From positions 41,101,279 to 41,161,278 of the forward strand of contig CM043970.1 in NCBI GenBank assembly GCA_014529385.2: a stretch of 60,000 bases of DNA. The letters are read 5' to 3'. Shown piece by piece: positions 23,601-38,600 of the stretch. The notes below the pieces were generated by a model, which saw only the letters and a program-made list of their open reading frames with translations, was not told the origin of the DNA and did not search any database. A program made the position numbers and the translations under genes. The first letter of the stretch is position 1. Each line of letters opens with the position of its first letter. The DNA is from Adiantum capillus-veneris. Taxonomy: Eukaryota; Streptophyta; Polypodiopsida; Polypodiales; Pteridaceae.

Positions 23601-26600
23601 AGGTATCTTGATAGATCACCTACGTTGAATAGAACTGCCGCAGATCCCATCCTCATGGTGTCCTTCTTCACCATGGGCTGAATATGTGTCAGAATCATCA
23701 CTCTTCTCCATGGTGTTGGAGAATTTGGGCATGTGGTATGGTTAGGTTGAAGTCGAAGATAAAAAATCTGCAAATATGTCCACCACAACTGAAATCAGCC
23801 CCACTTTTGTCACAATCAAATCACCGATCCGATTCAAGAGCACGCCGTGCCTCTGATACCATGTCAAAGATGCAACGGAAAGAAGGTGAATCGGATGAGA
23901 GACTCATCTGCAACCACGATCGACACCTCTCTCCGACAGGCAACCAATAGATCTCGTATCTATCGCGATGGATCTCCTCGCCGTCAAGGCACAAGCGCCT
24001 ATCGCCCACCGTACGGACACTGGATCTCGCCGAAGGTGCACAACCACCGCAAAGCAGTGAGGACAACCTGGGAGAGGGAGTGCTAGTGAATGGGAGATAG
24101 ATCGCATAGGAAAAACGCCAGAGAGAGAGGATCGATGCCTGCAACCAAAAACGATAGAGAGAGAAAACGCTAGCACATAGAGAGCCGAAACGTTGGTGAT
24201 CTGCATAACACAATATGCCAAAAGTACAAGGGGAGGGCTACCTATAGGACAAACTCCAGTTTGCCCTACCCAGCCAAAAAGCCCCACGACCCCATAAATG
24301 GCTGACTAATAGCTAATAAATATGTTAACTCATCAAAAGTGACCAGACACACATATTTAGTAGCATCACTGCAAATGTCTCGAGACTCTAACCCCGGCAA
24401 ACCCTAGGAACAAGGTCCCGCCTCATGCCAACCTACCGGGTGAGCAATACAATGATGTGCACCGCCGAGAACAAGTACGGCCGGGCACAGCCACAAAACA
24501 ACCCTCACTCCCTACTCCTAGGAGATACTGGAGCTATCACTGGACAAGCCCTAGTTTCAGCTGCATCAAAGGTAGAAGGTTCACCCGCCTCAATTTTTAC
24601 CTTAAGGTCAGGAAAGAGTCCGACTATGAAGAAGATGAACTCTAACATGTCCGGCCAAGTGTGAGGATTAGTGGTGCTAATCCTATAATTAAGACTTAAA
24701 ACTTCATACTTAAGATCAAGCTGAGACTCAAGAGACTGAATGTGTGTTTGATTGATTGAATGAATGCTTGAAAACTGAGTACAATAGGCTCCTTATATAG
24801 GAGACCAAGAGACACAAATAAAAAGACACGTCTCATGGTGAAAAGACGCGACTTTAGACATAAAGACACATCCTTTCGGCGAAGAATTGCAACCATTGGA
24901 CGAAGAGTCGCAACCGTAGAGCGAAGGGGTGTGACCAATCGTCGAAGGAGTGTGGCTTTTGGCGAAGAGGCAAGTCTCTTGAGCAAAGGGTCGTGACCAT
25001 CCAAGCGTAGGGGTTCTCCTTGGCATGGCACCTTGCGTATCTGCAAGTAGGAGTAGATGTAATACTGCAACATTGTCACAATCGTGACATTCGCTCCCAT
25101 TTAAAATGAGAGCCCGTGTCAAAAAAATGACTTTTGATGTTGATAGAACTCTGGAAAAGCATTGAATCTCCGAAAATCTTCAAGCTTTGGCTTATCTGAA
25201 ACCTTTGTCTTGAACCTTTGCTTTGGCTTATCTGAAACCTTTGTTTTGAACCTTTGCTTCTTATGGAAACCTTTTTGCTTTGACTGCTAAATCCCATGTC
25301 ATTGCATTACTCAAAGACTTTTTAGAGGAATCTGGCATAATCAGGTTGACTGCAACAAGAGATGGATCTTCAAAATCCTTCATGCGATGTAAGACTTTTG
25401 GTTCAAAATCTTCGAATAACTGCGAAATATTTGGCGAAGAGGAAATCTTCTCAAGGCAATATTCGAAGGGGTTAACGTCATCTTTATGAATCACTGGTGA
25501 GATTGTAATCGTCTTTCAATAATGAATCCCAAACAATTTCAGAATCATCTTCAGAAACTGCCACTTCATGACTTGTAATGGGCATATCATCATCCAGCAA
25601 AGAATCAAAGAAAGCATAGTCGTCTTCAAACTCGGAATCTGCAACTATGTCCTTATCTTTGTTTGGTAACGAAGTATCACTTGGAAAAAATTCATGCTCA
25701 AAAATCATCTTTGTCTTCATCAATTGATTCAAGACAAGTTAATGACTCAAAGATTCATCAACAATAATTTTTGCATCTGTATCAAAGATCATATTCATTT
25801 CATAATCCATTGTATCATGCCGTTTGACTCGTACACATGAGGTTTGAATCACTCGTTCCGCATGATAAAGCCCGTGTAAAATCAGTTCACATCCATCTTT
25901 GAACAAATTGATAGTATGTCCTCGAAAGCTAATAGCTGATCATATTGGAATAGCCAATGCTGACCAAGAATCATGTCGTAATAAGATAGAGAGAGGCATG
26001 ACTTCAAAATCCAATTGATCTGCATAATTATGAATCTTGAACTGCAACTGTCTAACTGTCTGACACAAGTTAAAATTCATCCGTCTGCTAACTCCACATC
26101 ATGTAAGTGAGATGTCTTCTGAGTTGGCAAGCCAAGCTGTTGAACTATCTGAGTGTTGACGAAATTATTAGAGCATCAGCTGTCCACCAAAATGTTGATG
26201 GAGCGACCATTGAGAGTTCCAAAAAGCCTCAAAACTTGCTTTGAAATAGGCTCCAAAACTGAAGAACCACATTGAGCATGCTTCATAAGAGTAGTCGTAT
26301 CCTCTGAGACACGAATTGTATTGACCATTGATTTTTCTTTATCTTGAGCAGAAGTTGATTGTTCAGAATTCGATCATGTTTCCGCGTTGGAATTTCTTTT
26401 CAAATTAAACGGCTTTGGTCGCTTTGGACATTGATACCATTTATGGTCACTGTAACAAACTTGGACACCCCAAGTCAAGATTCAGCCGCCACTCAGCAGA
26501 GATTCACTTCAAAACAGTTCACACTTTACAATTAAGTCGACACAGCCTGGTGTAGTTCCGTGCCTAGAGATATTGGCCCCAAAGACTGGCGCCCCTTTCG

Positions 26601-29600
26601 GTATTTTTTTTTGTATTAATATGTGTTCAAAGTACAAGAGAGTGGGTAGGAGCTCACTCTCAGACTCTGCATCCAGATGCCCTGAGAAGTGAAGCCTAGC
26701 CCACTTATTTATTCGTACAAAGGATGCCCAAAAGCAGAGCCCCAAAAGCATTCAACTTTAAAAGCTTCTCAAAATAAAGCAATAATATACCTAGATGAAT
26801 CCAGGATAAGCCCAAATTCACCCTTAAAGGAAAGTGCAAGGTATAGACCCATGGTAGTCACCCACAAGACAATATAACCATCAGCTCCATCATGCATAGT
26901 ATTGACTAAATACCACGACATCCCCACTAACGTCGTCAGTGCCCAATAGTGGGTGTAGAACTAGGTACTAACATATGCTCCCAAACACAACACACAGCAC
27001 ACGCACACACACATGAGTATACATCAACACAAAGTTCAACGTACTGAGTTTCTGTCATGACTCCGAAGATCAAGGGCAGACTTAGCCATAATGAAACCTA
27101 GCACTAAAAGAAGCATTAAATCGGAAAAATTAGCACAAAAATGAGGTAGTTGATAGGGTATACGCACCACAAAAGATAGAAAGAATTAGCACAATATCAA
27201 TTGGTCGTAACTCGGACAAAAACTTCACAATGTGAAGTCTGCATGTCCGCTATACGATTGAAAAATATACCTAGATGAATCCTGGATAAGCCCAGATTCA
27301 CCGTTAAAGGAAAGTGCAAGGTATAGACCCATGGTAGTCACCCACATGACAATATAACCATCAGCTCCATCGTGCATAGTATTGACTAAATACCACGACA
27401 TCCCCACTAACGTCGTCAATGGCCAATAGTGGGTGTAGAACTAGGTACTAACATATGCTCCCAAACACAACACGCACCACACGCACACACACATGAGCAT
27501 ACATCAACACAAAGTTCAGCGTACTGAGTTTCTGTCATGACTCCGGAGATCAAGGGCAGACTCAGCCATAATGAAGCCTAGCACTAAAAGAAGCATTAAA
27601 TCGAAAAAATTAGCACAAGAATGAGGTAGTTGATAGCGCATACGCACCACAAAAGATAGAAAGAATTAGCACAATATCAATTGGTCGTAACTAGGACGAA
27701 AACTTCACAATGTGAAGTCTGCATGTCCGCTATACGACTCAAAAATATACCTAGATGAATCCAGGATAAGCCCAGATTCACCCTTAAAGGATAGTGCAAG
27801 GTATAGACCCATGGTAGTCACCCACAAGACAATATAACCATCAACTCCATCGTGCATAGTATTGACTAAATACCACGACATCCCCACTAACGTCATCAGT
27901 GCCTAATAGTGGGTGTAGAACTAGGTACTAACATATGCTCCCAAACACAACACACACCACACGCACACACACATGAGCATACATAAACACAAAATTCAGC
28001 GTACTGAGTTTCTGTCGTGACTCCGGAGATCAAGGGCAAACTCGGCCATAATGAAGCCTAGCACTAAGCCCAAAAGCTGCCAGTGAATTTCAGCCAGCGC
28101 AAAAAGCAGCCTCCGTAATTTGCGAACTGTCAGTGCGTTTTGCACCGTTTTTTTCGAGATTTCTGTATCAGCCTGCCACATGTCACTGTCTGGGAAGTGT
28201 GTGTGTCCAAGGTTTGCTGCCACGTCACCACTTTGTGACATACCCCCCTCTTGAAAGCATTGTAATCGCCCTCGATTACGCCTGCAAAACAGTCAGAGGC
28301 CATAAACTGTCTTAGCAGACACTGACTATTAGTACCGATGCACTAGGCACAAGACATCTAGCACATGTACGAATCGACAGTCACATCACATGACATCACA
28401 GGACATCACATGACAAATCACATTCAAAAATCATTCCAAATCTCAAACCATGATTAATCGACAACGTATTTAACAATCGCATCTAGATCCAATCGGGACC
28501 TCACAAATGCCCGATTAACTAATCCATATTGCCATCATGTCTATAGAGATTTATGAGACCGAAATGCTGAAGTCATTTTGTCTATCAGTTCATGCACTCA
28601 AACAAGTCAAGTACAAATCAATCAGTATCATATTCATTTTCGAGAATTCCAGTTCATAAAGTCATACAGCAGAATACTGTCAACCCATCAGTATCCCTGA
28701 AACCCAAAGGGATATCAATGACTCTATATCAAAAATCGGAGCAATCTGTTGACAAAGGAGCAGAGTGACTCCCCTCTTTTGCAAACCCGCTGCACTAGAT
28801 TCGCCCATGCTGAAATCGGGGTTCTATCAGAGTAGACTATGCTAAACCAAATGCTTCAAGGTAAAGTTCCACAATCTGAGGAGTATCTGCTAGGACCTCC
28901 TCCTCCATCCACTTCGCATCCAATGCAAGATAGTTCTTGAATTTAACCAAGAACCGCCTAATCACTTTACCTTTGATCTTTCTATCTTTATGTGCTAGTA
29001 TTTGTTCTGGAACGAGTATCTCCTCGCTTTCCTTCACTTCGGGTTGCTCGTCTGTCTCCTCATCATCGAGCACATCACCTTTAAAAGGCTTCAAGAGACT
29101 CACAAGAAAAGCATTGTGAATTCTCCAAGTATCGAGCACCTTCAATCTAAAGGAGACATCAATTATCTTTTCTTTTATCTGGAAAGGTCCATAGTATCTC
29201 ATGCTAAGCTTTGGAAAAAGCCACTTCTTTCCCTTTTTCTTTCTCAAACGTACCTTCTCAAAAAGTAAGAGCACCCAATCGTCTTCCTTTAATTTCAAAT
29301 CGCGACGGTGTCAATCTGCTGCCTTCTTGTGTCTTTCCTTAGATTTCGCTAAAGCCTCCCGGACCTTGGCAAAAGCAGTGTCCGAGTCCCTCGAGTATTG
29401 GTCGGCTTGAAAAATCTTATCTTTCGTGCTTAGGAAGGGTGAAACCTTCGGCACCTTTAATGATCGTGTTGTTATAGGCAAATTCCACCCAAGGCAAAAA
29501 CTTTTCCCATTAATGTAAAGAATGAGGATGCAAGAGAGCTACACGAGACAAGCACAAAGCACACAGAGATGGAAAGCTTCTTCTTCTACCCTTAGAAAAG

Positions 29601-32600
29601 AGAGTACAAAATGACTAAGTGCTAAAGCTGAAAAGTAGCACATATGTACATGCGATCACTAAGTGTGAACTCGCTAGAAGCGTACTAGGCTGGCACTATA
29701 AGTGTAGTCCAGGTGTAGAATCACTGGCAGAGATCCTCCGTGTCGGTCACCTAACGCGCCAGTGAGTAAATGCCGTAAGCGGCCAAGACCCGTAGTGGAT
29801 GCCAGCTCAAGATGTAGAGCTCGACATCTCAACACTCCCCCTCGAGCTCTGCATGTCGCAGAGTCCAAGCATAGTCCGGAAACGTCGAAGCTTCTCAGCT
29901 CCGAGGGCCTTGGTAAAGATATCCGCTATCTGCTCCTCTGTGCTGACGTAGACCAAGTCGATGTCGCCCGCCAACACTCGCTCTCGAACGTAGTGGTAAT
30001 GGACCTCTATGTGCTTGGTCCTGGCATGGAACACTGGGTTCCTAGCCAACTGCATGCTGCTGAGGTTGTCACAATGGATGACAATCTGTTGGTCCACTTG
30101 CACTCCCAAGTCCTCAAGTAATGTGCGTAGCCAAGCTACCTCGCACGTCGCAACTGCTGCACCTCTATACTCGGCCTCTATGCTCGATAAAGCAACCGTA
30201 GGCTGCTTTTTGCTGCTCCAAGTAACAGTAGCACTCCCAAAAGAGAACATGAAGCCACTCGTAGATCTCCTATCAACAATGCTACCTGCCCAATCTGCAT
30301 CTGTATACCCATACAATGCTAATGGCGCATCTGCTGCATAGAACAATGCGTAGTCAAGAGTCCCTTGCACATACCGAAGTGTACGTCGTACTCCATCCAA
30401 ATGTGGCTTCCTCGAAAGCTGCATGAACTGACTCTCCAAGCCTACTGTGTAGCTGAAGTCTGGCCTCGTGATAGTTAAGTAGATTAGACTACCCACAATC
30501 TTCCTGTACATTTTGACATCCTCAACAACATCATCCTTCTCTGCACTCAGCTTTGCATTCACATCCAAGGGAATAGAAATTGGCTTGCAATCAGCCATAC
30601 CATACTTTGACAACATGTCCAAAGCATACTATCTCTGTGACAGCCATACACCCTCTAGAGTCCTGATCACCTCAATGCCAAGAAAGTAGCGCAACTAGCT
30701 CAAATCTTTCATTTTAAACTCCTGTTTGAGAAGACCCTTCACTTGGTCAATCTCCATAGCATTGTCACCCACAATAATAAGGTCATCTACATATATGGTA
30801 ATGACCACAATCCCCATATCACTCTCACGTACATAGAGTGAATGATCAGCATGAGCTCTCCTAAAACCAATACTGACAAGATACTTGGCAATCCTGTCAT
30901 ACCATGCTCTAGAGCCCTGCTTCAAACCATACAAAGCTTTGAGAAGCCTGCATACATAATCTGGGTAACCTGGATCGACATAACCAGGTGGCTGATCCAT
31001 GTATACTTCCTCTTGCAACTCACCATTCAAGAAGGCATTCTTTCCATCCATTTGATACATAATCCATCCTCTAGATGTAGCCACTCCTATGACAGCTCTC
31101 ACAGTCGTCATCTTTGCCACTGGAGCAAAGGTCTCCTCATAGTCTATGTCATACGTCTGTGCATAACCCTTTGCGACCAGCCTTGCCTTGTGACGCTCAA
31201 TGTTACCATCAGCCTTATGCTTGGTTTTATACACCCATTTACAGCCAATAGCTTTCTTGCCACTTGGCAATGGCACCAACTCCCATGTGTCGTTTGCTTC
31301 CAATGCAGCCATCTCTTCATTCATTGCATCATCCCAATGCACATTTCCAACTGCATCCTCAAAACATGTGGGCTCCACATTCTGTATCACCTTAGCCATG
31401 TAGGCTTGGTGATGCGCTAGATACCCATCATAAGTGAATTTTTGAACTCGATTTCTGACTCTGTTAGATCTGCGCCGTCCTGAGTCACTCCTTTGCCCTC
31501 TAGCATCTTCTTGTACTTTCCTTACACCAGGTGTCCTGACAGCCGGAATTCCAAATTCCTCATTAAGACTTTGTTCAGAACCATCTCAATCCATGTCTAT
31601 ATGTGAAAAACTTGATGATGCATCAACCATAAAGGGAGGTTCATCAACCTTTTCCTTCCCTTTTCGTGATACATTCCCTGTACCTGCTAGTGGAGTGACC
31701 TGCGTACGTAGTCTACCATTCCATGGCTTCTCAACAGAGCCACGAGAAGAGGACTCTTGTGGCCCACTCAAAACCTGTGACTGTGGCCTCACATTTTGTA
31801 CAACCAGATCATCTTTTGCATCAGTCCCAATAGTGTCATGTGCATTATTATACCAACTGCTCATCTCATCAAAGACTACATCTCTGCTCACTCGTAATTC
31901 TCGTGTAGTAGGATTGTAGCACCTGTACCCCTTTTGTTCAAGGGAATATCCCACAAGATTACATTTCTCTGCCTTAGGATCCAATTTCTTACGCAACTCA
32001 TCTAGTACATGCACGTAAGCTATGCAGCCAAACACTTTCAAGTGTGCCAAGTCAGGCTTTGTACCTGTAAACTTTTCCTCAGGTGTTACATTATGCACCA
32101 CAACTATAGGTGTCCTGTTCATAATGTACACAGCTGTATTTACAGCTTCAACCCAAAAATGATGAGGCATGTTCTTCTCATTCATCAATGCACGTACAAC
32201 CTCTGCAATGTGCTTGTTTTTCCTTTCTGCGACCCCATTCTGCTGTGGAGTATATCTGCATGTAAACTGCCTGCGTATACCATGCATTCACAGAAAATCT
32301 GAAAAATCATTGGAGAAGTACTCTCCCCCTCCATCTGACCTCAATGTCTTGATTTGTATATCTGTCTCCTTCTCAATCATGACTTTGAAGTCCTGAAAGT
32401 AACCAAACACTTCACTTTTGTTACGCATGAAGTAGACCCATACTTTCCTTGTATGGTCATCAATGAAAGAGACATAATACCTACAACCATGTATACTTGC
32501 AGTATCGGTTGGACCCCAAACATCTGTGTGCACCACCTCAAGTGGATTTTTACATACATTGTGCTCATGTGGAAATGAGCCCTTTGACTGTTTTCCAAAC

Positions 32601-35600
32601 TGGCATGCTACACACACTTTATGCATACCATCCACCTTGAATTTGGGCAAACCTTTTGCAATCTGTTTTGATTGCATGCTGCGCAATCTCTCCTCATTGA
32701 CATAGCCCATGTGTTTGTGCCAAATGTCAACATCAACCACAACACCTGTGCCCTGTGTAAATAATGCAGCTTTTACCTCAGGCATGTCTACATTCGGCGT
32801 AAACATTCTGCCCACACATTTGCCCTCTGTGATCAGCTTAGCCATTCTGGAAATCTTCTACATAACAGTCATTCGGATTGAAGCGAACCTGCAAACGCTG
32901 CTCAACCATTTGTCCAACAGAAACTAGATTCTTTGTAATGTTTGGGACATGAAGTACATCTGCTAAGTACTTTGATTTCCCACTCTTTGTATTTAGAGGT
33001 ATGTCCCCTACATGAGCAATGGGGTGAGCTGTGTCATCTCCTGTCTGCACATAGCCTGACACATCTGGTTTGCGCATATCTCTAAACCACTCTCCACGAG
33101 ACGTCATGTGATTAGAGGCACCTGAATCCACATACCAAACATCATCTTGGGTGGAATTCTCTGCAGTCATTGTATTCATTACATGCTGCATAACAAACAT
33201 GCGCTCGCTTCTGCTGTCATATGCATCTCTGCTAGTAGATGCATAGTTGCCCTGTTCTCTCTTTCCACTTGCTTTTCCCTTTGGACAGTCACGTGACATG
33301 TGACCTTTTTCACCACAAGTCCAACATTCTCTGCTATCTGCAGTATGTTGCTGCCTGCTTGATCCTGCACCACGACCTCTTTGACTCCCCCTGCCTTGAA
33401 ACTGGTTTCCCCTGCCACCTATATTGTTTTGATTTGATTGACCTTCTCGAAATTGGCCCCTGCAACCACTTGGGCCTCGACCACGACCTCTACCTCTGTA
33501 GGAGTTAGAATAAAAGGCATGTTCAGACCTATTTCTACCACGAGAAGAAGATGTGTCAAGACCGAGGTTCTTCTCCTCACGAATAAGCATAGAAATCAAG
33601 TCTTGGAACACGGGGATGTCGTCTCTTGTATTCATGGAAGACCTGAAATGTACATACTCATCTCTTAGACCATCCAAGCATGCACGGACAATGTCATCGT
33701 CTTCCACTGAGACTTTAATAGATCCAAGAGCTTCAATGATACTCTTGATCTTCAAGGCATAATCATTGATGGAGAGGTTGTTCTTCTTAACTTGATTTAG
33801 CTCCGACTTTAGTTGAAGCTTCCTGGCCTTGGTGTTCACCTCGAACACTCTGCCTAAGTTTTTCCATGCAATGGCGGGGGTTTCAGCATCCTGTAGATAG
33901 CCCATCATGCCATCTGTGATGCTCATAGAAAGCCAATACATCACTTTGCTCTGGCCTTGTTGCCAGTCCCTCAAAGCTTTTCTTTGTTCTGCTGTAGCAT
34001 TTGCCTCGGGAATCTCTGGTTCCTTTTCATTGTTTCCTTCTACATAGTCCCAATAACCTTTTCCTTTTAAGAAATTTGTTATTCTGAACTTCTATGCAGG
34101 GTAGTTATCTTTCTCAAGCTTCTCAGTGACAATCTGACTGAAACCGTCAGACATCTTAAAGTACTAAGACAAAATAGCTACAATCTGCAAAAACCTGCAA
34201 ATCTGCTGAACCTGCTATCGTGGTACCTGTAACGCTTTCTACACTCAACGAGTGTCCACAATCAAGCGTACATATCACCATTGTACTTGTACAGTAAATC
34301 TCTGTGTACTACACTTTGGAGACCTGTTCAGAAACTTGTACGAAAAACCCCAAAAAATTTCTTACAAAACTACTCCATGGCGAGCGAAACTTGCTTAAGA
34401 CAAATGAGACAAGCAAAAGTGGACATGGGGGGGAAGGGGGGGGGAGGGGGAGGGAGAGGGGGGGGGAGAAGGGAAAGAGTAAGAGGAAAAAACTCATGTG
34501 TATACACCAACGCGTTTCGCTATATTAGCTCATCAGTGGTGCATACAAAATAGGGAGAAAGGGAGGGGTATAAGTAGGAAGTTTAGTGGTTCAAAAACCT
34601 GTACAGAGTACTATAGTAATGGAGGATAGGCAAGTTTGGAAGGTGAGTAATTCCTCTTTGAATGTGGGGGGTACAAAAAAGAAGGGTGAAAAATGCTTTT
34701 TAGGTGGGAGGCATAAGAAGGGAGTACAAGTGTTTAAGGGGCTATTTAAAGTTATTGATGGCCTTGAAGGAGAGGCTAGTCAATAAAGTTAAATGACCCT
34801 AAAAATGAGAAAAAGGTTTAGGAAGAGGATAAAGGCGGGAGAATAAGGGGTGGAGAAGTTTTACGGAGGAGAGGGTAGCAGGGTGAAGAGGGTAGCATAG
34901 TTAGGAAGGGTTGAGTTTGGTATGGTTGGGTTTGAGGGAGAGGAGGGTGCCAAGGTTTGGAGCATTGAGCCAGCATCTGGTACGTGGATTGCGAACGAAG
35001 AGATTGTGATGCTCTTAGCCTCTCTTGCCTGCACCAGGCCCTGATACCATATAAAGAATGAGGATGCAAGAGAGCTACACGAGACAAGCACAAAGCAAAC
35101 AGAGATGGAAAGCTTCTTCTTCTTCTACGCTTAGAAAAGAGAGTACAAAATGACTAAGTGCTAAAGCTGAAAAGTAGCACATATGTACATGCGGTCACTA
35201 AGTGTGAGCTCGCTAGAAGCGTACTAGGCTGGCACTATAAGTGTAGTCCAACTGTAGAATCACTGGCAAAGATCCTCCGTGTCGGTCACCTAACGCGCCA
35301 GTGAGTAAATGCCGTAAGCGGCCAAGACCCGTAGTGGATGCCAGCTCAAGATGTAGAGCTCGACATCTCAACGATTAAGTCTTCTGATCAGAAATGTAAG
35401 ACTTCAATAAATCCAGTACGACTGAATTTGCAATCTCAGATTGCCCATCTGTCTGCGGGTGGAAAGATTACGAGAACTGCAACCGTGTGCCAATGTTCTC
35501 CCAAATAGCCTTCCAAAACAAACTCGTGAATCGGGAATCTCTATCAGAGACGATTGTCTCAGGCATGCCATGTAATCTAAAAATCTGTGAAATGAACGGT

Positions 35601-38600
35601 CTCGCTAAATGATCCGGCTTGACTATTTTCTTCACTGGAACAAAGTGAGCTTGCTTGCTAAATCTGTCGATGACAGTCCAAATGTCATCATGCCCACTCT
35701 GTGTCTTCGGGAGATCAAAAATAAAATCCATAGCAATACTTTCCCAAGGGCGGGTGGGAATGGGTAAAGGCTATAACAATCCCTGTGCTTTATGCCTGTC
35801 AAACTTGACCTTCTGGCATACCAAGCAACTGCGTACAAAATCGTCCACATACTTCTGGAGTCTCGGCCAAAAGAAGTATCGCTCCACACCTTTCAAGGTG
35901 GATCAATGCCACGTTGACCCGTAAATGGTGGACACTGGCATTCGGTTAGAACCTTTTCCCTCAACGGCTGTGTAACGCACAACATCGTTTTCTTCATCAA
36001 GTAGCCATCCCAAAAGGAATATCCCACTACTACCTCCCCATTTTGTATTCAATTGAATACATCAGAAAATCTGGATGTGTGGCGTACTAATCGACCATGT
36101 CCTCGAAGCTTCTATGATGAATCGCAGAAATAGCCAAGACTAACGGCTTCCAGGACAAAGCACCCAAGTTCTTTTGTCCCTGCACATGGACAATCTGGAA
36201 GTGAATCGTGACAAGATGTTGGCCCACCGCATCTGCTTTTCCGAAAGCTGCTTCTGTGACAAGAAGCAACGTAAACTCTGATGATCAGTGAAGACCGTAA
36301 AATCGGCTCCGAGTAGGTAATGTCGCCACTGAGTAAGAGCATGGATAACCTCCAAAAGCTCTCTTATAAATCTGTGTTGTCAATTTCGGCCTAAACAATC
36401 GGCTCTCATAGGCAATGACATGGCCTTCTTGCATTAAGACCGCACCTAGACTACCACCACAAGCATCACAATATACTTTGAATGACTTTTGCAAATCCGA
36501 CAAAGTCAAAACTGGTCCCACACTTCACAATTAAGTCGACACGGCCCGGCGTAGTTTCGTGCCTAGAGATATTGGCCCCAAAGACTGGCGCCCCTTTCGG
36601 TATTTCTTTTTGTATTAATCTGTGTTCAAAGTACAAGAGAGTGGGTAGGTGCTCACTCTCAGACTCTGTGTCCAGATGCCCTGAGAAGTGAGGCCTAGCC
36701 CACTTATTTATTGGTACAAGGGATGCCCAAAAGTAGAGCCCCAAAAGCATTCAACTTTAAAAGCTTCTCAAAATAAAGCAATAAGGCTTAAGCCCAAAAG
36801 CTGCCGGTGAATTTCAGCCAGTGCAAAAAGCAACCTCCGTAATTTGCGGAGATCCGTACGCTGCCACGTCAGCCTGTCAATGCCTTTTGCCTGCTTTTTC
36901 CGGGATTTCCGTACCAGCCTGCCACATGTCACTATCCGAGCAGTGTGTGTCCAGGGTCTGCTGCCACGTCACCAGTTTGTGACAGTCACCACCGCAAATT
37001 GTACATAAACCATCCTTCTTTGAAGTCGAAGAAGCATTTGAGGAAGAGCCTTGCTGAATATTGGAACGCCGATCTTGAGAAAAATCACATCCTTTACCAC
37101 GATCAAGTGGAGAAACATTTGAAGAAGATTTGCTTTGAGATTGTCGATCTTGAGAATAGAACCTTGAAGTTGAATAAGGTTCCGTTGCTTGCTGTCTGAA
37201 CTGAGATTGTTGTTGTTGACTTTAACTATAGCTTTCTCTGCAATCACGCTGTGAAAACCAAGAGCTATTTGAAGATCAAGCACCAGGGAGAAAATTCCGT
37301 GTAGGGCGCCAATTATCGCCAAGACGCTCCACATAGGCAATTGCAGCATCCAAGGTGGTAGGGTTGTACTTGTGCACATCGTCCTTCAAGGTTGGTTCAA
37401 GCACGTCAATGAAACTGTGAGATTTTTCAAAGGGGCTAAGATCTTATATCTCCAGAGTTGATCTCTGAAACTCTGTGATGTACGCGGCCAAGGAACCTGT
37501 CTAGCTCAGGCAGCTAAGAGAGGACCGAGCATGAAAATCCGCATTGGTAGGTTCGAACGCCTTGCGAATAGCCCGTCGGAATTTATCCCAAGAGGTGTGT
37601 GTTTACCATCAGCAACCCGTCGTTCCCAACAAAGAAATGATGTGTCCTTGAGGAGAGAACTAGCAAGTGCAACTTTTTTACTCTCGACTAAGTCCGTGTT
37701 GGACAAGTAGACCTCCATTTTGAACAGTCATTGGTCCACCACCGCTTGTCGCGGCAACCATTATAGGGCTCAGGCAGTTTAAAATCCACTTTCTTCTTCT
37801 GTGCAGCATTAAAAATTTTATAAAGTAAGTGAAGTTCACAATTGTCTACCTCATCAGTTGGATCGGGTTTGTTTGGTTCGTCCACTGAAGCTTCGGAAGA
37901 AGGTATCGAAGCAGCATGTGTAGTCCGACGCCATCTGCTCCTTGATAAGAGTAAGGGCATTTTCAAATTGACCACCTCCGTCCTGAGAATTAGGCATGGT
38001 TACACCTCAAAGGGAACTCGAACAGGTGCAAGAGCGGGTTCTGGGACGAGTACTCCGGGAGCGGAAATTATGTTTAGAACGGGTTCCCGCTCTGGGGTAG
38101 GATAATAATCTCGGGTTCTGGAGTATAAGATATGACGATCACTTCGTGTTTTGGTCGAATTTCTTCAAGAATCTCGTCTATGTACAAGAGAAAAGGGATC
38201 GGAACATGGAAGGCGTCGTCGGCCATGGCACACATGCGAGAAACTTGCCAGCACGAGTAGCAAACGGGAGAGAACAGCATTGAATCTCTGGAATCTCCGA
38301 TTGTCTGGCATGTTTTGTGTTTGCACAAAAGTTGAATTGCAAGGGTAAGTTCATACGAGGTTTTTTTTTTTTTTTTTTTTTTTTTGGGCGGGGGGGGGGG
38401 GGGGGGTAGGCCAGCCCACTTTGGCCGGCCACTTGGTATTTTAATAAGGTAACATATAAGGGCTGCCATCGTAAAAACTCATGCGTAAAAAATTGGCCAG
38501 CATAATAGATTTCAGCATACGTAACTCTTCAGTGCAAGCAGATTTTGTGCACTGCCACTTGGGAGAGATAACACTTCGGAGAGATATTGCCTTGCCAGCC

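Larger units (their letters stand above)
29514..35373 (-). mobile_element. Inner nested Ty1/copia element (level 3), 5,860 bp
   Basis: LTRs are 29514-29834 (321 bp) and 35050-35373 (324 bp), about 97% alike by eye. The perfect duplication ATTAA lies at 29509-29513 and 35374-35378. Primer site TGGTATCAG (35041-35049) and polypurine GAGGGGGAG (29835-29843) are present. The interior has the full copia order gag, protease, integrase, RT, RNase H on the minus strand. It is the least decayed element here, broken by a few stops and one frameshift. It interrupts the level 2 integrase. Confidence 0.95.
26451..36984 (-). mobile_element. Middle nested Ty3/gypsy chromovirus (level 2, subfamily B)
   Basis: Flanked by a perfect 5-bp duplication GTCAC (26446-26450 and 36985-36989). 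The 3' LTR is 26451-28240 and the 5' LTR remnant is about 36518-36984. The interior keeps RNase H, integrase and a chromodomain, but primer site, gag, protease and RT are deleted together with the inner end of the 5' LTR. It is interrupted by the copia element at 29514-35373 and sits inside the zinc knuckle of the level 1 gag. Confidence 0.92.

Noticed and set aside
26785-28067. CRISPR-like array
   Set aside because: The repeats are 480-bp head-to-tail units without short spacers, in plant DNA.
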